This document shows positions 13,244-23,700 of a stretch of DNA of 64,000 nt, in pieces. The first letter of the stretch is position 1; the number at the start of each line of letters is the position of its first letter. Position numbers and translations under genes: made by a program. Location: assembly GCA_026874595.1 (NCBI GenBank), contig CM049322.1:50071340-50135339 (forward strand). Reading direction: 5' to 3'. The stretch is from Sipunculus nudus (taxonomy: Eukaryota; Annelida; Sipuncula; Golfingiida; Sipunculidae). The notes beneath the pieces are model-generated. The model saw only the letters and a program-made list of their open reading frames with translations, was not told where the DNA came from and did no database searches.

Positions 13244-15244
13244 GCCCTGAATTGTGCATGGTATTGATAAATAAATCCATTTAGGCATGGTTGTTATAGT
13301 GACCAGTGCACAGTTTTGCCATTTTTTTTGCAGAGCAGAAGGAATTGTATATAAATCTTGTAATTGAAATCTTGTACCAATGCCAGGCTGTGACCTTGGC
13401 TAGTTATAATAAAGCTTATTTCCTGTATATACTGGGTTTGTCTTCTAGTACGAGTTTGTGATATATTCTCATGTCAAGTTGCTGCAATGGATGTCTTTTA
13501 TGCGTCCAAAACATGTAAATATTTGTTTGATGAGTTAGAAACCCTCCCCCCCCCCCCAATATTACCCAATGCCATTCAAGAAGTCGGTGGAATTCACTCA
13601 CTACTAAACGTAAAAAATCTCGGAATCCGGCATCATTTATATCTCTTCTGGCAAGCTTTTGGTTATCAACATCTAAGAAAGAAAGGGGGGCATGGGGAGA
13701 GGGACAGGAATTAGGTTTAAAGGATATTTAACTCTGTGGGTACCAATGTTTGCATATACGTGCTGCGATTCTGTCAGAGAATTAGTTCTTTATAAATGCT
13801 ATTTATGATTATCATTCATAATATTATTTAACTGTTCAGCATCAGTTGTCTGATGATCATCAACTTACACAAGAGTCGTAGGGTAAGATTTCCATATGCC
13901 TTAACATGCATATGATCACACATGGTATGGTGGTTAACTTAGAAGAAATAGCAAAGTAATAAGGAAATACATATTTACTTTAGTTAGGTTTAAACATTTA
14001 TTTAAACATCTGTTGAAAGCAAGCGGTAAGGTTTTCCTATGTAAATCATTAGTTTACAATGTATATCCCACCCACCTATCACATCTATGTGTCGGCTACA
14101 TCGTAATTCAAATCTTAAGTCGTTAACAGCATAATGGAAGTAACCTCCTAGTAAACCAGCATCATTTGAATATACTTATCGTGATATTCTCACTTAAAGG
14201 TGTCTGGATAAATTACTAGCAGAAGAGATGCAATAGTATCCCTGGAGTCTTAAATCCGTTTTGAACGTGTCTCTGTTAAAAAAAAATCAACCGGCATGGT
14301 ATATAGGTGGCAGCAGAAGACTTGTTCAATGGATAAAACTGTCAAAGATGTAAGGGCATACCTCCCAAATTTCACAGCTGTCCTTGGAGAAAATCTCTCA
14401 CTCTCTCATCAATAAAAGCCAATTTAAAATATCATGACTTATGGCAAGCTTTTAGTTATTTTGTACAAAGGAGAAAGACAGTGGGTCTTGGGGAGAGGTA
14501 CGAGGGTAAGGTTTCCCAAAAATTCCGTTCTGTATGTGCCACATTGTGGGTACAAATCTATGAGACAATAAGTGCTATATAAATACTATTTATTCTTATA
14601 ATTATTATTTTTATTATTATATGCATTCATGCCCATATGCCTTGACAATAATATCACCAATGGCATGAGCGTTAACTAAGAACATATAACACAGTATAAT
14701 GAATAAAGACAAATATTTCCTTCAGTTGGTTTAAACATATTTATTTGAACAGGATTACATCTGTTCCAGGCTAGCTTTAAGATTTTCCTATGTAAAACAT
14801 TCTTCGAGATTTTACAGCTACATGTATATCTCGCCCACCCATCACAGCAGGCTTGTCATGAAGATAAATATTCTTACCACCTCATGTAATCTGCTTTCTC
14901 TTCAGTTCCCTGTCACGGGTAAAATGCCGTGGCAATTCAGGTCGAGAATAGTAATTACTATTGTGGCAGTAATTTACCCATTAAAAGCATATCAGTGCAC
15001 AAAGATAATCCCACATCATACAAATTTACTAATGCCTAACTGGCAGAACTGTCCATTGCCAGATAACAAATATAGATTTCTCCTAACAGAGATACAATGA
15101 TATACATAGAGTCATAAGCTTGACATTAACCCCTTAGAAATATGGCTCTTTTATGTAATGTAGTTAGGTATCAACTGAAATGATGTATACGTGGCACCAT
15201 GAGACTTGTTCAAAAGATAAACTATCAGATACTAGTATATAAGG

Positions 15245-15494
15245 GCTTACTAATTTATACAATGATGAACAAAGAAGATCATGAGAAACGTGATAGTTTA
15301 AATTCTGTAGACTACAGGTGGCGCTCCAAGTATGGTCCGGTGGAAAAAGCTTCCAAAGCTGCTGGGCGCAAAGATTGATGAAAAGACATGATCCTTAAAT
15401 CGTCAATATGTAATGAATAAAGTTAAATTAAAACATGAAGTTGGCAAAACGGGACTTGTTGGGTGGAAAAAGCAGTCCTAGATCTTGGGTCATA

Positions 15495-15567
<73 letters not shown>

Positions 15568-15603
15568 TGTAACGGTTCCAAATAGAAATACAAATAGGGT
15601 AAC
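15245..15603. repeat. Tandem duplication, third unit, internally deleted
   Basis: Bases 15245 to about 15491 repeat the start of units 1 and 2. A long (TA)n array follows. Bases 15562-15603 then match the sequence that follows a different (TA)n array, about 0.9 kb further into the unit (compare 8269-8310). The intervening part is missing, and unique sequence starts after 15603. Confidence 0.85.
15492..15561. repeat. (TA)n array at a deletion junction
   Basis: The TA array joins two parts of the duplicated unit that are normally about 0.9 kb apart, marking where the third unit lost sequence. Confidence 0.9.
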
Positions 15604-15831
15604 CTGTGACAAACAATTCAGACCTTCTACCAGCTTTGATAATTGAGCAAGCTTATACATTCAAATTTGCATTCACCCAGTCACTGGGAACGTTTTATCT
15701 AAAGATACGACCACTGCTACAAATAAACCTGTAAAAAAGAAATAATCCAGAATATAGATTCAAACTTTTAGTCAGATCTTCAACTAGCTTCACTAATAAA
15801 GCAAGCTTCACGAGTAGGCTCAGTGGGAATG

Positions 15832-15893
<62 letters not shown>
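15832..15893. repeat. Compound (TC)n-(TA)n microsatellite
   Basis: About 13 TC repeats followed directly by about 17 TA repeats. Confidence 0.95.
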
Positions 15894-15896
<3 letters not shown>

Positions 15897-17207
15897 TACA
15901 TTGCTATCAGGCACATTTGTAGAGATAAATTAATCAGGATCTACTATAATAAAATATCAACATTGTGTCAAAATTGGCACGACTTCACTAAAGATCTATA
16001 ATATAGTAATTCACTGGTGTTCAGCCCTGACTTTAATTAAGATCAACCGCTAACCTTGCTTGTTAACAAATACGTCATAAATATTCCTTCTGATAGCCAG
16101 GCCTAGTAAAATTAATACTGGTAATACTTTCTGTCAAATTCTGTATCAGTGAGCTGTATCTCAGGCATGTTCTTGGGAGCACTCCTCCTCAGAAAACAGT
16201 TTGCCAGTTATGTTAAAGCATTATGATTGTGTTTATAATCTTAGATTGTTATGTACTGTATATCCTACCGTGATTACTCAACTCACATAAAGTCATATAC
16301 CTATTGTTTTTCTATCAATATACCGTCTGGCTTTCAACCTATATAAGTCCACTCTAGCGGCAAAAATATCCCAGGGAATGTACTATGGACCAGCGTTTGC
16401 GATTAGCGCTGGCCCGTGGCTGGTTAAAATTGCTTCGGGCCGGCAACTCTAGAGCATATCAGGCCCGGCGGGCTTGCTAGATTTCTGTTTGTAAAATACC
16501 TGCTCTATTTTTATCATTTCATTCCGTGTTGTTCGTCCGCTTCATTCACTGCCTTTTTTGGGGAAACAGGAAGGTCCTAGAAAAAGTTTCAAAGGTTCTC
16601 TGATTTATATTGAATGCGTTCGACGTTACTGTTTGGCCTTTCCTTAAAGGGAGTTTGATTGGTTTCAAGTTCCATACTCACACCTCCAAGCAGGCACGTT
16701 ATATGTACGTGAATCCTGTGCCTCTAGATTTTAGCTCTGCTCGATGGTTAGTGCAGTCAACGTCTTTCTATCCATCCAGGTGGTTCCATACAAGTAGTGT
16801 CAATCTTCACGGGACCCTTTACATGATTATCGTCGGATTTACATTCCGCGAAAATTCAACAATTTCGCCTACATTTTTTGGTCCGCCCGGGCCATTGTTC
16901 TCTAACTGCCTCAAAAATGTTTATTTAAATTGTTTTACATTTCCTAGTCTTTGAATTACTCAATTATCAGATGTCTTACATCGTCTGAAAGGATATTGTC
17001 CAGCAACCTCAATAATAATGTGTATAGATTAGTGGCAGGTCAGACTCATAATTTCAACATCGCACGTTTCTGATATATTACAATTACTTTGGCGTGCCCA
17101 TTCGACGGAAAGTGAATAGTTTATATGCGCTTGAAGCTTTCGGTATTGGTTCCCTAAAAGATTAGGTAACGTCAAGTGATATTCCGTTCTCTATCCTGGA
17201 AGACAAA

Positions 17208-17330
17208 ATGAAAAACCTGCAAGTTTTATTTTTAGCGGTCTTTGGCATTTTGGAAGTTATACACGGGTGGCCGATGCTGTTTATATCATTCTCATTTTGT
17301 GAGAATTTGATTGACAGCTTATTTGCATAA
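17208..17330 (+). CDS. Possible 40-residue secreted peptide or first exon (speculative)
   Basis: An ATG in an AAAATG context opens a 40-codon frame ending in TAA. The first 20 residues look like a signal peptide: MKN, then a run of hydrophobic residues (LQVLFLAVFGILEVI), then HG before WP, where a signal peptidase cut would be plausible. A possible splice donor (TTTTGTGAGA) lies near 17299, so it could instead be a first exon. There is no similarity to a known peptide and no clear second exon. Hydrophobic starts arise by chance in AT-rich DNA, so confidence is low. Confidence 0.15.
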   Translation: MKNLQVLFLAVFGILEVIHGWPMLFISFSFCENLIDSLFA

Positions 17331-17360
17331 AGTTATATGTCACGCGATTGATAGAAAAGA

Positions 17361-17393
17361 CGCCCCGCCTAGAACCTCAGAAAGAGAGCCAAT
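17361..17393. promoter_or_regulatory. GC box and CCAAT box pair
   Basis: CGCCCCGCC at 17361-17369 (an Sp1/KLF-type GC box) is followed 20 bases later by AGCCAATCAGA (CCAAT at 17389-17393, an NF-Y-type context). The pair sits in the CpG-richer part of the intergenic region. No gene start that it would serve is evident. Confidence 0.3.
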
Positions 17394-17487
17394 CAGAGAC
17401 TAGTAGCATACTATATGCTTGTCCTGTACCATGATTGAGACGGGCACCGACTCAGTCATGCACGCTACGTAACGGAAAGTATCTGCA

Positions 17488-17512
17488 GCGCGACCCCAAA
17501 CCAGGGTCGCGC
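17488..17512. other. GC-rich perfect hairpin
   Basis: GCGCGACCC and GGGTCGCGC form a perfect 9-bp stem around a 7-base loop. It stands out in AT-rich surroundings. There is no U-tract or histone stem-loop consensus. Confidence 0.55.
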
Positions 17513-18120
17513 ATAATGAAAAGAAAAACCGAAAATTCTGAACCGCTCAGATTGGATAATTTACTTCGACGGAAAGACCCAATTGGTTTATGACATTTTG
17601 GTGGCTAAATAACATTTCCATATAACGCAGTATTTATGATAATGACCTAGAATACCAGACATGTGTAGCATATTATCGTGTCACTTGTAGTGCTAACACC
17701 AAATACAATGGGTCCTCAGAATTTTCGTTTATGTGAACAATGATGGTGGATTCAAGGGAGTTTTGAAGTACACACTCAAGTAGTGTGTTTTAAGATATTT
17801 ATCAAAGCCATATTTGACTTTTTTTGTTTATAATGTGCACCAGATAAGACTTGATTTACGGTCATTCCGCTCCTAGTTTGAGCGGGCGCCTGCAGATACA
17901 TTGCTGGTTCACTCATCCACGACGTTGTATGGATGTAACTTGTGTAAGGAATGTCAACTTGTGACCATGACAAACTATATGCCAGCGCAATCAGTTTCAT
18001 TCTGCTGTTATCTTTTTTGGAGGGAAATGGCCAGTATGCAACAGTTCTAAACAGCGCATACAAATGCGATATCAAAAGCAGACATTCGGCGATGATCTGT
18101 TCACGTTTGAGATGACATAT

Positions 18121-18735
18121 GTTCTTCTACTCTCATCAAATAATAAGTCGAATTCTGCTCCCACTTTGTTCCCGCTCCATCGACCTCTCATGACATTAGG
18201 ACTATTTTATCGTAGCCATGTATGCGTTTTCCAAAAAAACCACATACCAGCCCAACGAATAGTGTTCAGAGCCAATGTTGTTACATTCGATCTGATTGAC
18301 AGCTAACCGCCCAAGAAACCGGCGTGCATAGACCACAGGCTCAGACAAACAGGTCCAAAACTCTACCGGATTGGAGCCTTGTGTACGCACCTTGCGGGGT
18401 ATCAGGCCAATCTTTCTTAGCCTGTGGTTACATTTGTTTTGATTGACAGCTATCCTGTCCAGTAACCCAAGTTCACAGGACTTTGTGCCGGGTAGGTGTT
18501 GAAATTCCTATCGTGAGCACGTGGGCACACACGCAGGATATCGGGCCGGTTAGCTGTCAATCATATCAAATGTAACAACATCGGAAAATGATTGGCTCTG
18601 AACACTATTCGCTAGGCTGGTATGCGTTTTTCTGAAAACACATACAAGGCTACGATAAAATAGTCCTAATGTCATAAGAGGACGATGGAGCGGAAACAAA
18701 GTGGAAGTAGAATTAGACCTATTACTTAATAAGAA
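18121..18735. repeat. Large inverted repeat (about 190-bp arms, about 230-bp spacer)
   Basis: The left arm, about 18121-18311, is the reverse complement of the right arm, about 18544-18735, with scattered mismatches and a few small indels. Shared words include GATTGACAGCTAACCG, ATAGTGTTCAGAGCCAAT, AGGACTATTTTATCGTAGCC and CCATCGACCTC against their complements. The spacer holds a further TTGATTGACAGCT copy near 18441. The transcript of either strand could fold into a long hairpin. It may be a foldback element or an inverted local duplication. No target duplication was recognised. Confidence 0.85.
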
Positions 18736-20006
18736 TAATGTTCTTCAGGAGTTTCCTCAAACTATCAAGGAACCCTAACCCTTATAACTGAAGTGGTTAC
18801 GTACAGAAGATGTAACAATGAAGCCATGTGTACTTCGCATAAGTAAAATAGGCCTGTTTAAAAATGCCGGCGTTGTTGATGATATGGCCACCATTTGATT
18901 TATTTTAGTGAGAAAATAGGAATTCCGTCTATAGCGCTATTGGCCTATACCCTTGTATTCCTAAGCTACCATTTTAATTGAATAAGCAACCGTTAATCGA
19001 ACCTGTAAATAACCAAACTGGCGTGATTTAAGGCGCTGTCGCCGTGTCATGACGAGTGATTACAAGTTTGAGATTCGCGCCGCTCACATGGAGACGAATT
19101 TGAGCATATATCAATCAAGCGTATGCCAACGAGCACTTGTCTTACTGGGTCATAGAAACGCACAAATCATCTCATGTCAATAATATTTATGCAGGTTGAT
19201 GTCTGCTGCCAGGGTGCGGAAAAACGTGTCAAAACAATCAAGAGCTCCGGGGATTTGGTGGGAATTAAACTTGGACTGTTAATTGACATTAAGTCTTCAT
19301 CCGACATCCAACACACGGTGACATGCTTAATAGTAACTGAAATAATATGGTGAGAAATCTGGGATATCTTCCATACTGTAAAAGAGCTGTTCCTAATCGA
19401 TAGGAACGAAAATGTTTTATGATGTTTTTTCTTTAGCCTTTTAATTCACTAGTTCAGTTCATGTTATGCTGGAATTTTGTCATGATCAGTTACGTATACT
19501 GATTTGCCATGATAAAGGAAATGTTGACAGTTTCTTTGTCCTTTGCTATAGTCTGAATAAATCCATATAAATCATCTGCCGATATATGACTTGATGCATG
19601 TTATACACATCTCATAAAACCATTCTGATCAGATACAATGTGGGTCAGCGGAATGCAGGGAACCTTTTCTAACAGAAGAACTTCTGTGTTTGTAAATAAT
19701 AATGTATATTGTATCATAATTTTAGTTTATATTAAGATGAACTTAAGATTTTTTTACAAAATTGTTTATTGAGCCTGTAACATTTGAACCAAGCCTGCGC
19801 CTTTAGGACAGTACAGGCCCGGCTGGCCTGTTCCATCTAATGCTAAGTCGCAAACACTGCTTTGGACATATCTCATGGCATACAACAAAACGACAAACCA
19901 CTGGCATTCAACACTGCCATGATCTAAACTGGCCACACTCTGACAACATGTAAACATTGCCTCACTATTGAGTCCTCAACCACTGACTGTTTGTTTCGCT
20001 CTGTGA

Positions 20007-20541
20007 CACCAGATGGAGCTTCCCTGACATTAGTCCCATTTATCAACTCCACAATGAAGAGAATGATCATGTGCCATTTTATGAGTCATTCTCTGTGCCA
20101 TCATAGTTTAACTTCTGGCTGAGTATCTCATCCATGCAGATGGCAGCTGACACAATGACAGCTGCACAGATGACATCAACTGCCAGATTATCTTTGTTTT
20201 GAATAATTCTCACTCTGAGCATTTATATTCAAACTACTGGAGTTGCACTTCATCCATGTTGATGGCAGTTGACGCTAGATGGCGCTGAAAGCATATTTAT
20301 TACCTGCTAATCTTTCTCATGAGTACTTCTCAATAAAGTCAAACTGGCAGTTTAACTTCCAGACTAGCATCCTACCCATATTGAAGGCAGCTGACACCAG
20401 ATGGCACTACTTGTATTTAGCATCCTGATGATTAATATTGATAAAGAGAATGCCTTCATGAGTAATTCTCGATGCGATCATAGTCAAACTCTTGGCCAAG
20501 CATTTCATCCATGTTGATGGACGATGACACCAGGTGGCGCT
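20007..20541 (-). repeat. Tandem copies of the ANKS3 C-terminal coding end
   Basis: The last 28 or so codons of ANKS3 (coding copy 20456-20541) recur downstream in the same orientation at roughly 120-135 bp spacing. The landmark complement of ATGGATG lies near 20506, 20371, 20251 and 20129. Translated in the matching frame, the copy near 20320-20405 still reads HLVSAAFN...FIEKYS-stop against the real HLVSSSIN...RIENYS-stop. The copy near 20080-20155 reads VSAAICMDEILSQ...ENDS-stop. The copy near 20200-20285 has in-frame stops. A weaker trace starts near 20007. These copies are presumably 3' UTR or flank. Confidence 0.8.
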
Positions 20542-20665
20542 GCACCTGGTCATTGATGCTCTGTAAGCGAGATAATATTTTTGAGGTTGACAAGTTCGTT
20601 AAATCTGCTGGTGAGTTCTTAAAGGAACCCACTCCTTGGTTTTCTTGCTGATCACCAGAGGGCGC
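20277..20665 (+). promoter_or_regulatory. Cluster of CTCF-like core motifs
   Basis: Four words fitting or nearly fitting the AGRKGGCGC core lie in the same orientation: 20277-20285 (AGATGGCGC), 20395-20407 (CACCAGATGGCAC, one mismatch), 20528-20540 (CACCAGGTGGCGC) and 20653-20665 (CACCAGAGGGCGC). Spacing is about 125 bases. A weaker fifth lies at 20007-20020. The two best are inside the terminal coding exon. Binding is inferred from motif only. Confidence 0.4.
20296..20301 (-). terminator. Candidate ANKS3 polyadenylation signal
   Basis: AATAAA on the minus strand, about 155 bases after the stop codon. A second AATAAA lies at 19765-19770. Nothing in the sequence decides between them. Confidence 0.35.
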
Positions 20666-20726
20666 TTTGTGTTCCCCTGCAGATGTACCTGAACACAGTC
20701 TTCTGGAAAGTTCTTCCTGACATAAA
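20456..20726 (-). CDS. ANKS3: ANKS3 exon 11 (C-terminus)
   Basis: The acceptor is GTATTTCAG before TTTATGTCAG, chosen over the AG eight bases later because only it keeps phase 2 and gives SLCQEELSRRLC, as in vertebrate ANKS3. It ends ...FDYDRIENYS-TGA. The last 85 or so bases belong to a unit repeated downstream (20007-20541). Confidence 0.92.
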
Positions 20727-23700
20727 CTGAAATACAAAATCATATTCAGGTCATTTTTTTAAAAGAAAAGTTAGTTTCAGAATTAATTAAAAAGCATGTT
20801 ATTCCAAAATCATCCCCACAGTTACAAAGTACATCTTTAAAAATCACAACCTTAGCAGATTAATAATATGTTGAAGAACGTATGACTATTTCTTTAAGAA
20901 ATTTACATATTTTATAAATAAATTGCATACATCTATTTTTTAAAATAAGCATTATTTACAAAGATGTCCTTAATCTGCTCACAGAGGGAGGCATATGCAA
21001 GCCTTAATACACTTCATTGCAAAGTAAATGCATCATTCAGAAAGTGCGCCCTCAAAATGATAAAACAGACTTGCATCTCCTCATATAAACCCTTTCCAAA
21101 TGTCCTATAAAAAATAAGACTGGTATCTTCTTGTCAAACCTAACTATTTTTATCTGTTTTAAGAGTAAAATAAATTACTTTCGCCAGAATTTATCCTCTA
21201 AAAACAACAAGTGACCCATGGGTCATGACGCTCAGCTGACAAGCATGACCTGTATTTAAAGCCTTCCCCAACACTATTGAATTAGAATTTCTCCAGAGAG
21301 AGAGCTGTGAACATACATATGCGGTAACAGTACTCCAGAATCTATGTTCTTTTTAACATAATTTCCCATACTTTTCTACACATACCCCACTCAAAGGTCC
21401 CAGAAAACTGACAAACTTTTTTTTTTTCATAAGGCAAACCCTGATATAAAAGGAATACACAAGATTTATAATTAAATTTTTGAGTGACAAATTGGAGTCA
21501 TGTCACTTTTTAAATTTTCCTTTTTCAAAGAATATCCAGCCATTCATTTCTTTTTATATAATTTGAGCTAAGGAACATAATGGCTGTAGTTTTCTGGTAT
21601 CAAAATACAGGGCATAATGCATAATAAATGAAACCATTACACATTGCATGACGAATAACCATACCAAGTGTCAGGAATGCATGAATGAATGTCTGACAAA
21701 ATGACATGATTGATGAAACTTAACAGTCAATAATACAAGAATAACTAGATATCTGGAATCATGGAGCAATTGTAAGGAAGGCCTCCCCACAGTACCCACT
21801 TGCAACTCCCACCCACCCCCAGTAACCTGCAATGAGCAGTAATAGGGAAAGCACGGATAGGGTATGCAGCTTTAAAATTAGGTTCTCCAATTAGTAGATG
21901 AGCCATATGTGAAAGATTGAAGGTTTAGGATGAAAGGTTTGCTTTAAAATGCATCCTCAAGCTTTTTCAAGAAGTGGGTCCTGTGACCTGGACCTCTGAC
22001 CTTGACCTCAAAATAATTATGGTTTTTCCCCTGTTGGCAGGTGGGCTGCATGTGACAGATGGAAGGTTTGGGATGAAAGGTTTAGCTCAAAGTTCGTCCA
22101 AAATAGTTTTCTAAGAAGTGGGTCCTGTGACTTTCACACCTAACCTTGAAACCGAACAATAAATAATGTTCTTCCCCTGTTGGTTGATGATCCATACTTG
22201 GGAGATGGAAGGTTAGGGATGAAAAGTCTGATTTGAAATGCATCCACAACTTTTTCAAGAAGCTGGTCCTGTGACATTGACCTTTGACCCGAAGACCTAA
22301 ATATCAAAAGGTCTGTTCCTCTATTGACATGTAAGGTTTGGGATGTTTATTTTGGCTATAAGAATTAATTCTGGGAGGTGCAAACACACCCCGTAACTCA
22401 AAGAATATAGGTCACAGTGACCTAATTTCGGATCTGCAAGGAGATCTTTTTAAAACCTCTGAGACTGCATAGGGTTCAAGTATCTAGCCCTTACAGTTAC
22501 AATTTGTGCCCTGCTAACGGCCAGACAGCTGGCCAGACGGAAGGACGACGGACAAAGACCCATCGCTATAGCACAGCATGACTAAAAGTCAGCTGAGCTA
22601 AAAATCACTGAAACTGCACTGACAAAAGGATTTCTAAGGTGGCCAACTGGCAGACATAATGGATTTCTGACAAGTCTGACATTTGATATCACACGTCCTC
22701 CAATAAGAGACCAAACTTGTAGCAAATTCTCCAAAGGATGTTACAGTAATGAATGTCCAAAACAATTCAAAAGGCATTTTCAGGCCCTCATATTAAATTT
22801 ATAGATATGCAAATGTAAAAAGTGTAAGTCCAATATTTTTTATTATCACTCTGCTTTTCAATGGGATCAGCAGGGTAGGTAAACTGCAAAACCTGAAAGA
22901 AAAGAAAAGCAGAAAGCATGACTAAAAGTCTTGTAATAAAAAAAAGCCATCCTAAATCCAGGTACACATCCACATATTATGGGAACAAACATTTGCTTTT
23001 ATATCTGGTGATTTATATAAAAATATTCAGATATCTAGGAAACTAAGTTTATTGCTATTATTCCATAAAATAAACTGAAAAATGTTCCAATCATCTTATA
23101 AATCAGTAGCTAAACCTTAATACTATACTCTCACAGTCTTAATGCCTGGTTGAAGCATTCCAGCATTAGTGTTTTTGTTATGCAGTAACGAGGTATTTAT
23201 CACTCAGCCTTATCACTTAACAGGTTGATACAAAAGAGAGTCAAATGTCACCAGCATCACTCACAATTACAGCCACACAGTGAGATGTACCGTTGGAGTG
23301 CAATGTTATATGTACAAGAAAAATAGAGATGGTCTACAAAATACGTTATTATGAACATCCCTGACCTATGACCTTGGCCTTTTGCCCACATATCAACTGG
23401 ATTCTTTCTAAATGATGGGTAATTACTAACCACTTACATCTGGCTGGGTGTAATAACTTGGCAACCAATGAGTGAATAACTTAGACCTGCAACCTATAAC
23501 CTCCTGACCAGCTGACCTCAAAATCAATTAGTTATTTCTTCATGCAAAAAGACCTATAAATATGAAGTTTGAATCACATCTAGTGATGCATAGATGTGGC
23601 ATATGTGAAAGACTGAAGGTTTGGGTTGAACAGTTTCACCTGAAATATGTATTTAGAACAATATTGTGACCTTGACCTTTGACCTTTTGAACTCAACATC

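Larger units (their letters stand above)
7103..15244. repeat. Tandem segmental duplication, unit 2
   Basis: Second copy of the unit that begins at base 1, in the same orientation. It is about 1 kb longer because of two private blocks (8541-9094 and 11565-11968) and longer (TA)n arrays. The junction with unit 1 is seamless. The 92-codon frame at 6679-6957 is retained at 14822-15100 with few changes, which reflects the recent duplication rather than proving it is coding. Confidence 0.93.
15604..20455. other. Intergenic region between the duplication and ANKS3
   Basis: Single-copy sequence with noticeably more CpG than the flanks around 16.3-18.7 kb. It contains a TC/TA microsatellite (15832-15893), a short signal-peptide-like frame (17208-17330), a GC-box/CCAAT patch (17361-17393), a GC hairpin (17488-17512) and a large inverted repeat (18121-18735). 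A 114-codon open stretch at 16610-16954 starts at TTG and matches no family I recognise, so it is not called as a gene. Confidence 0.6.

Noticed and set aside
16610-16954. 114-codon open frame, plus strand
   Set aside because: It opens at TTG, has no recognisable domain, and no splice context or upstream ATG supports it.
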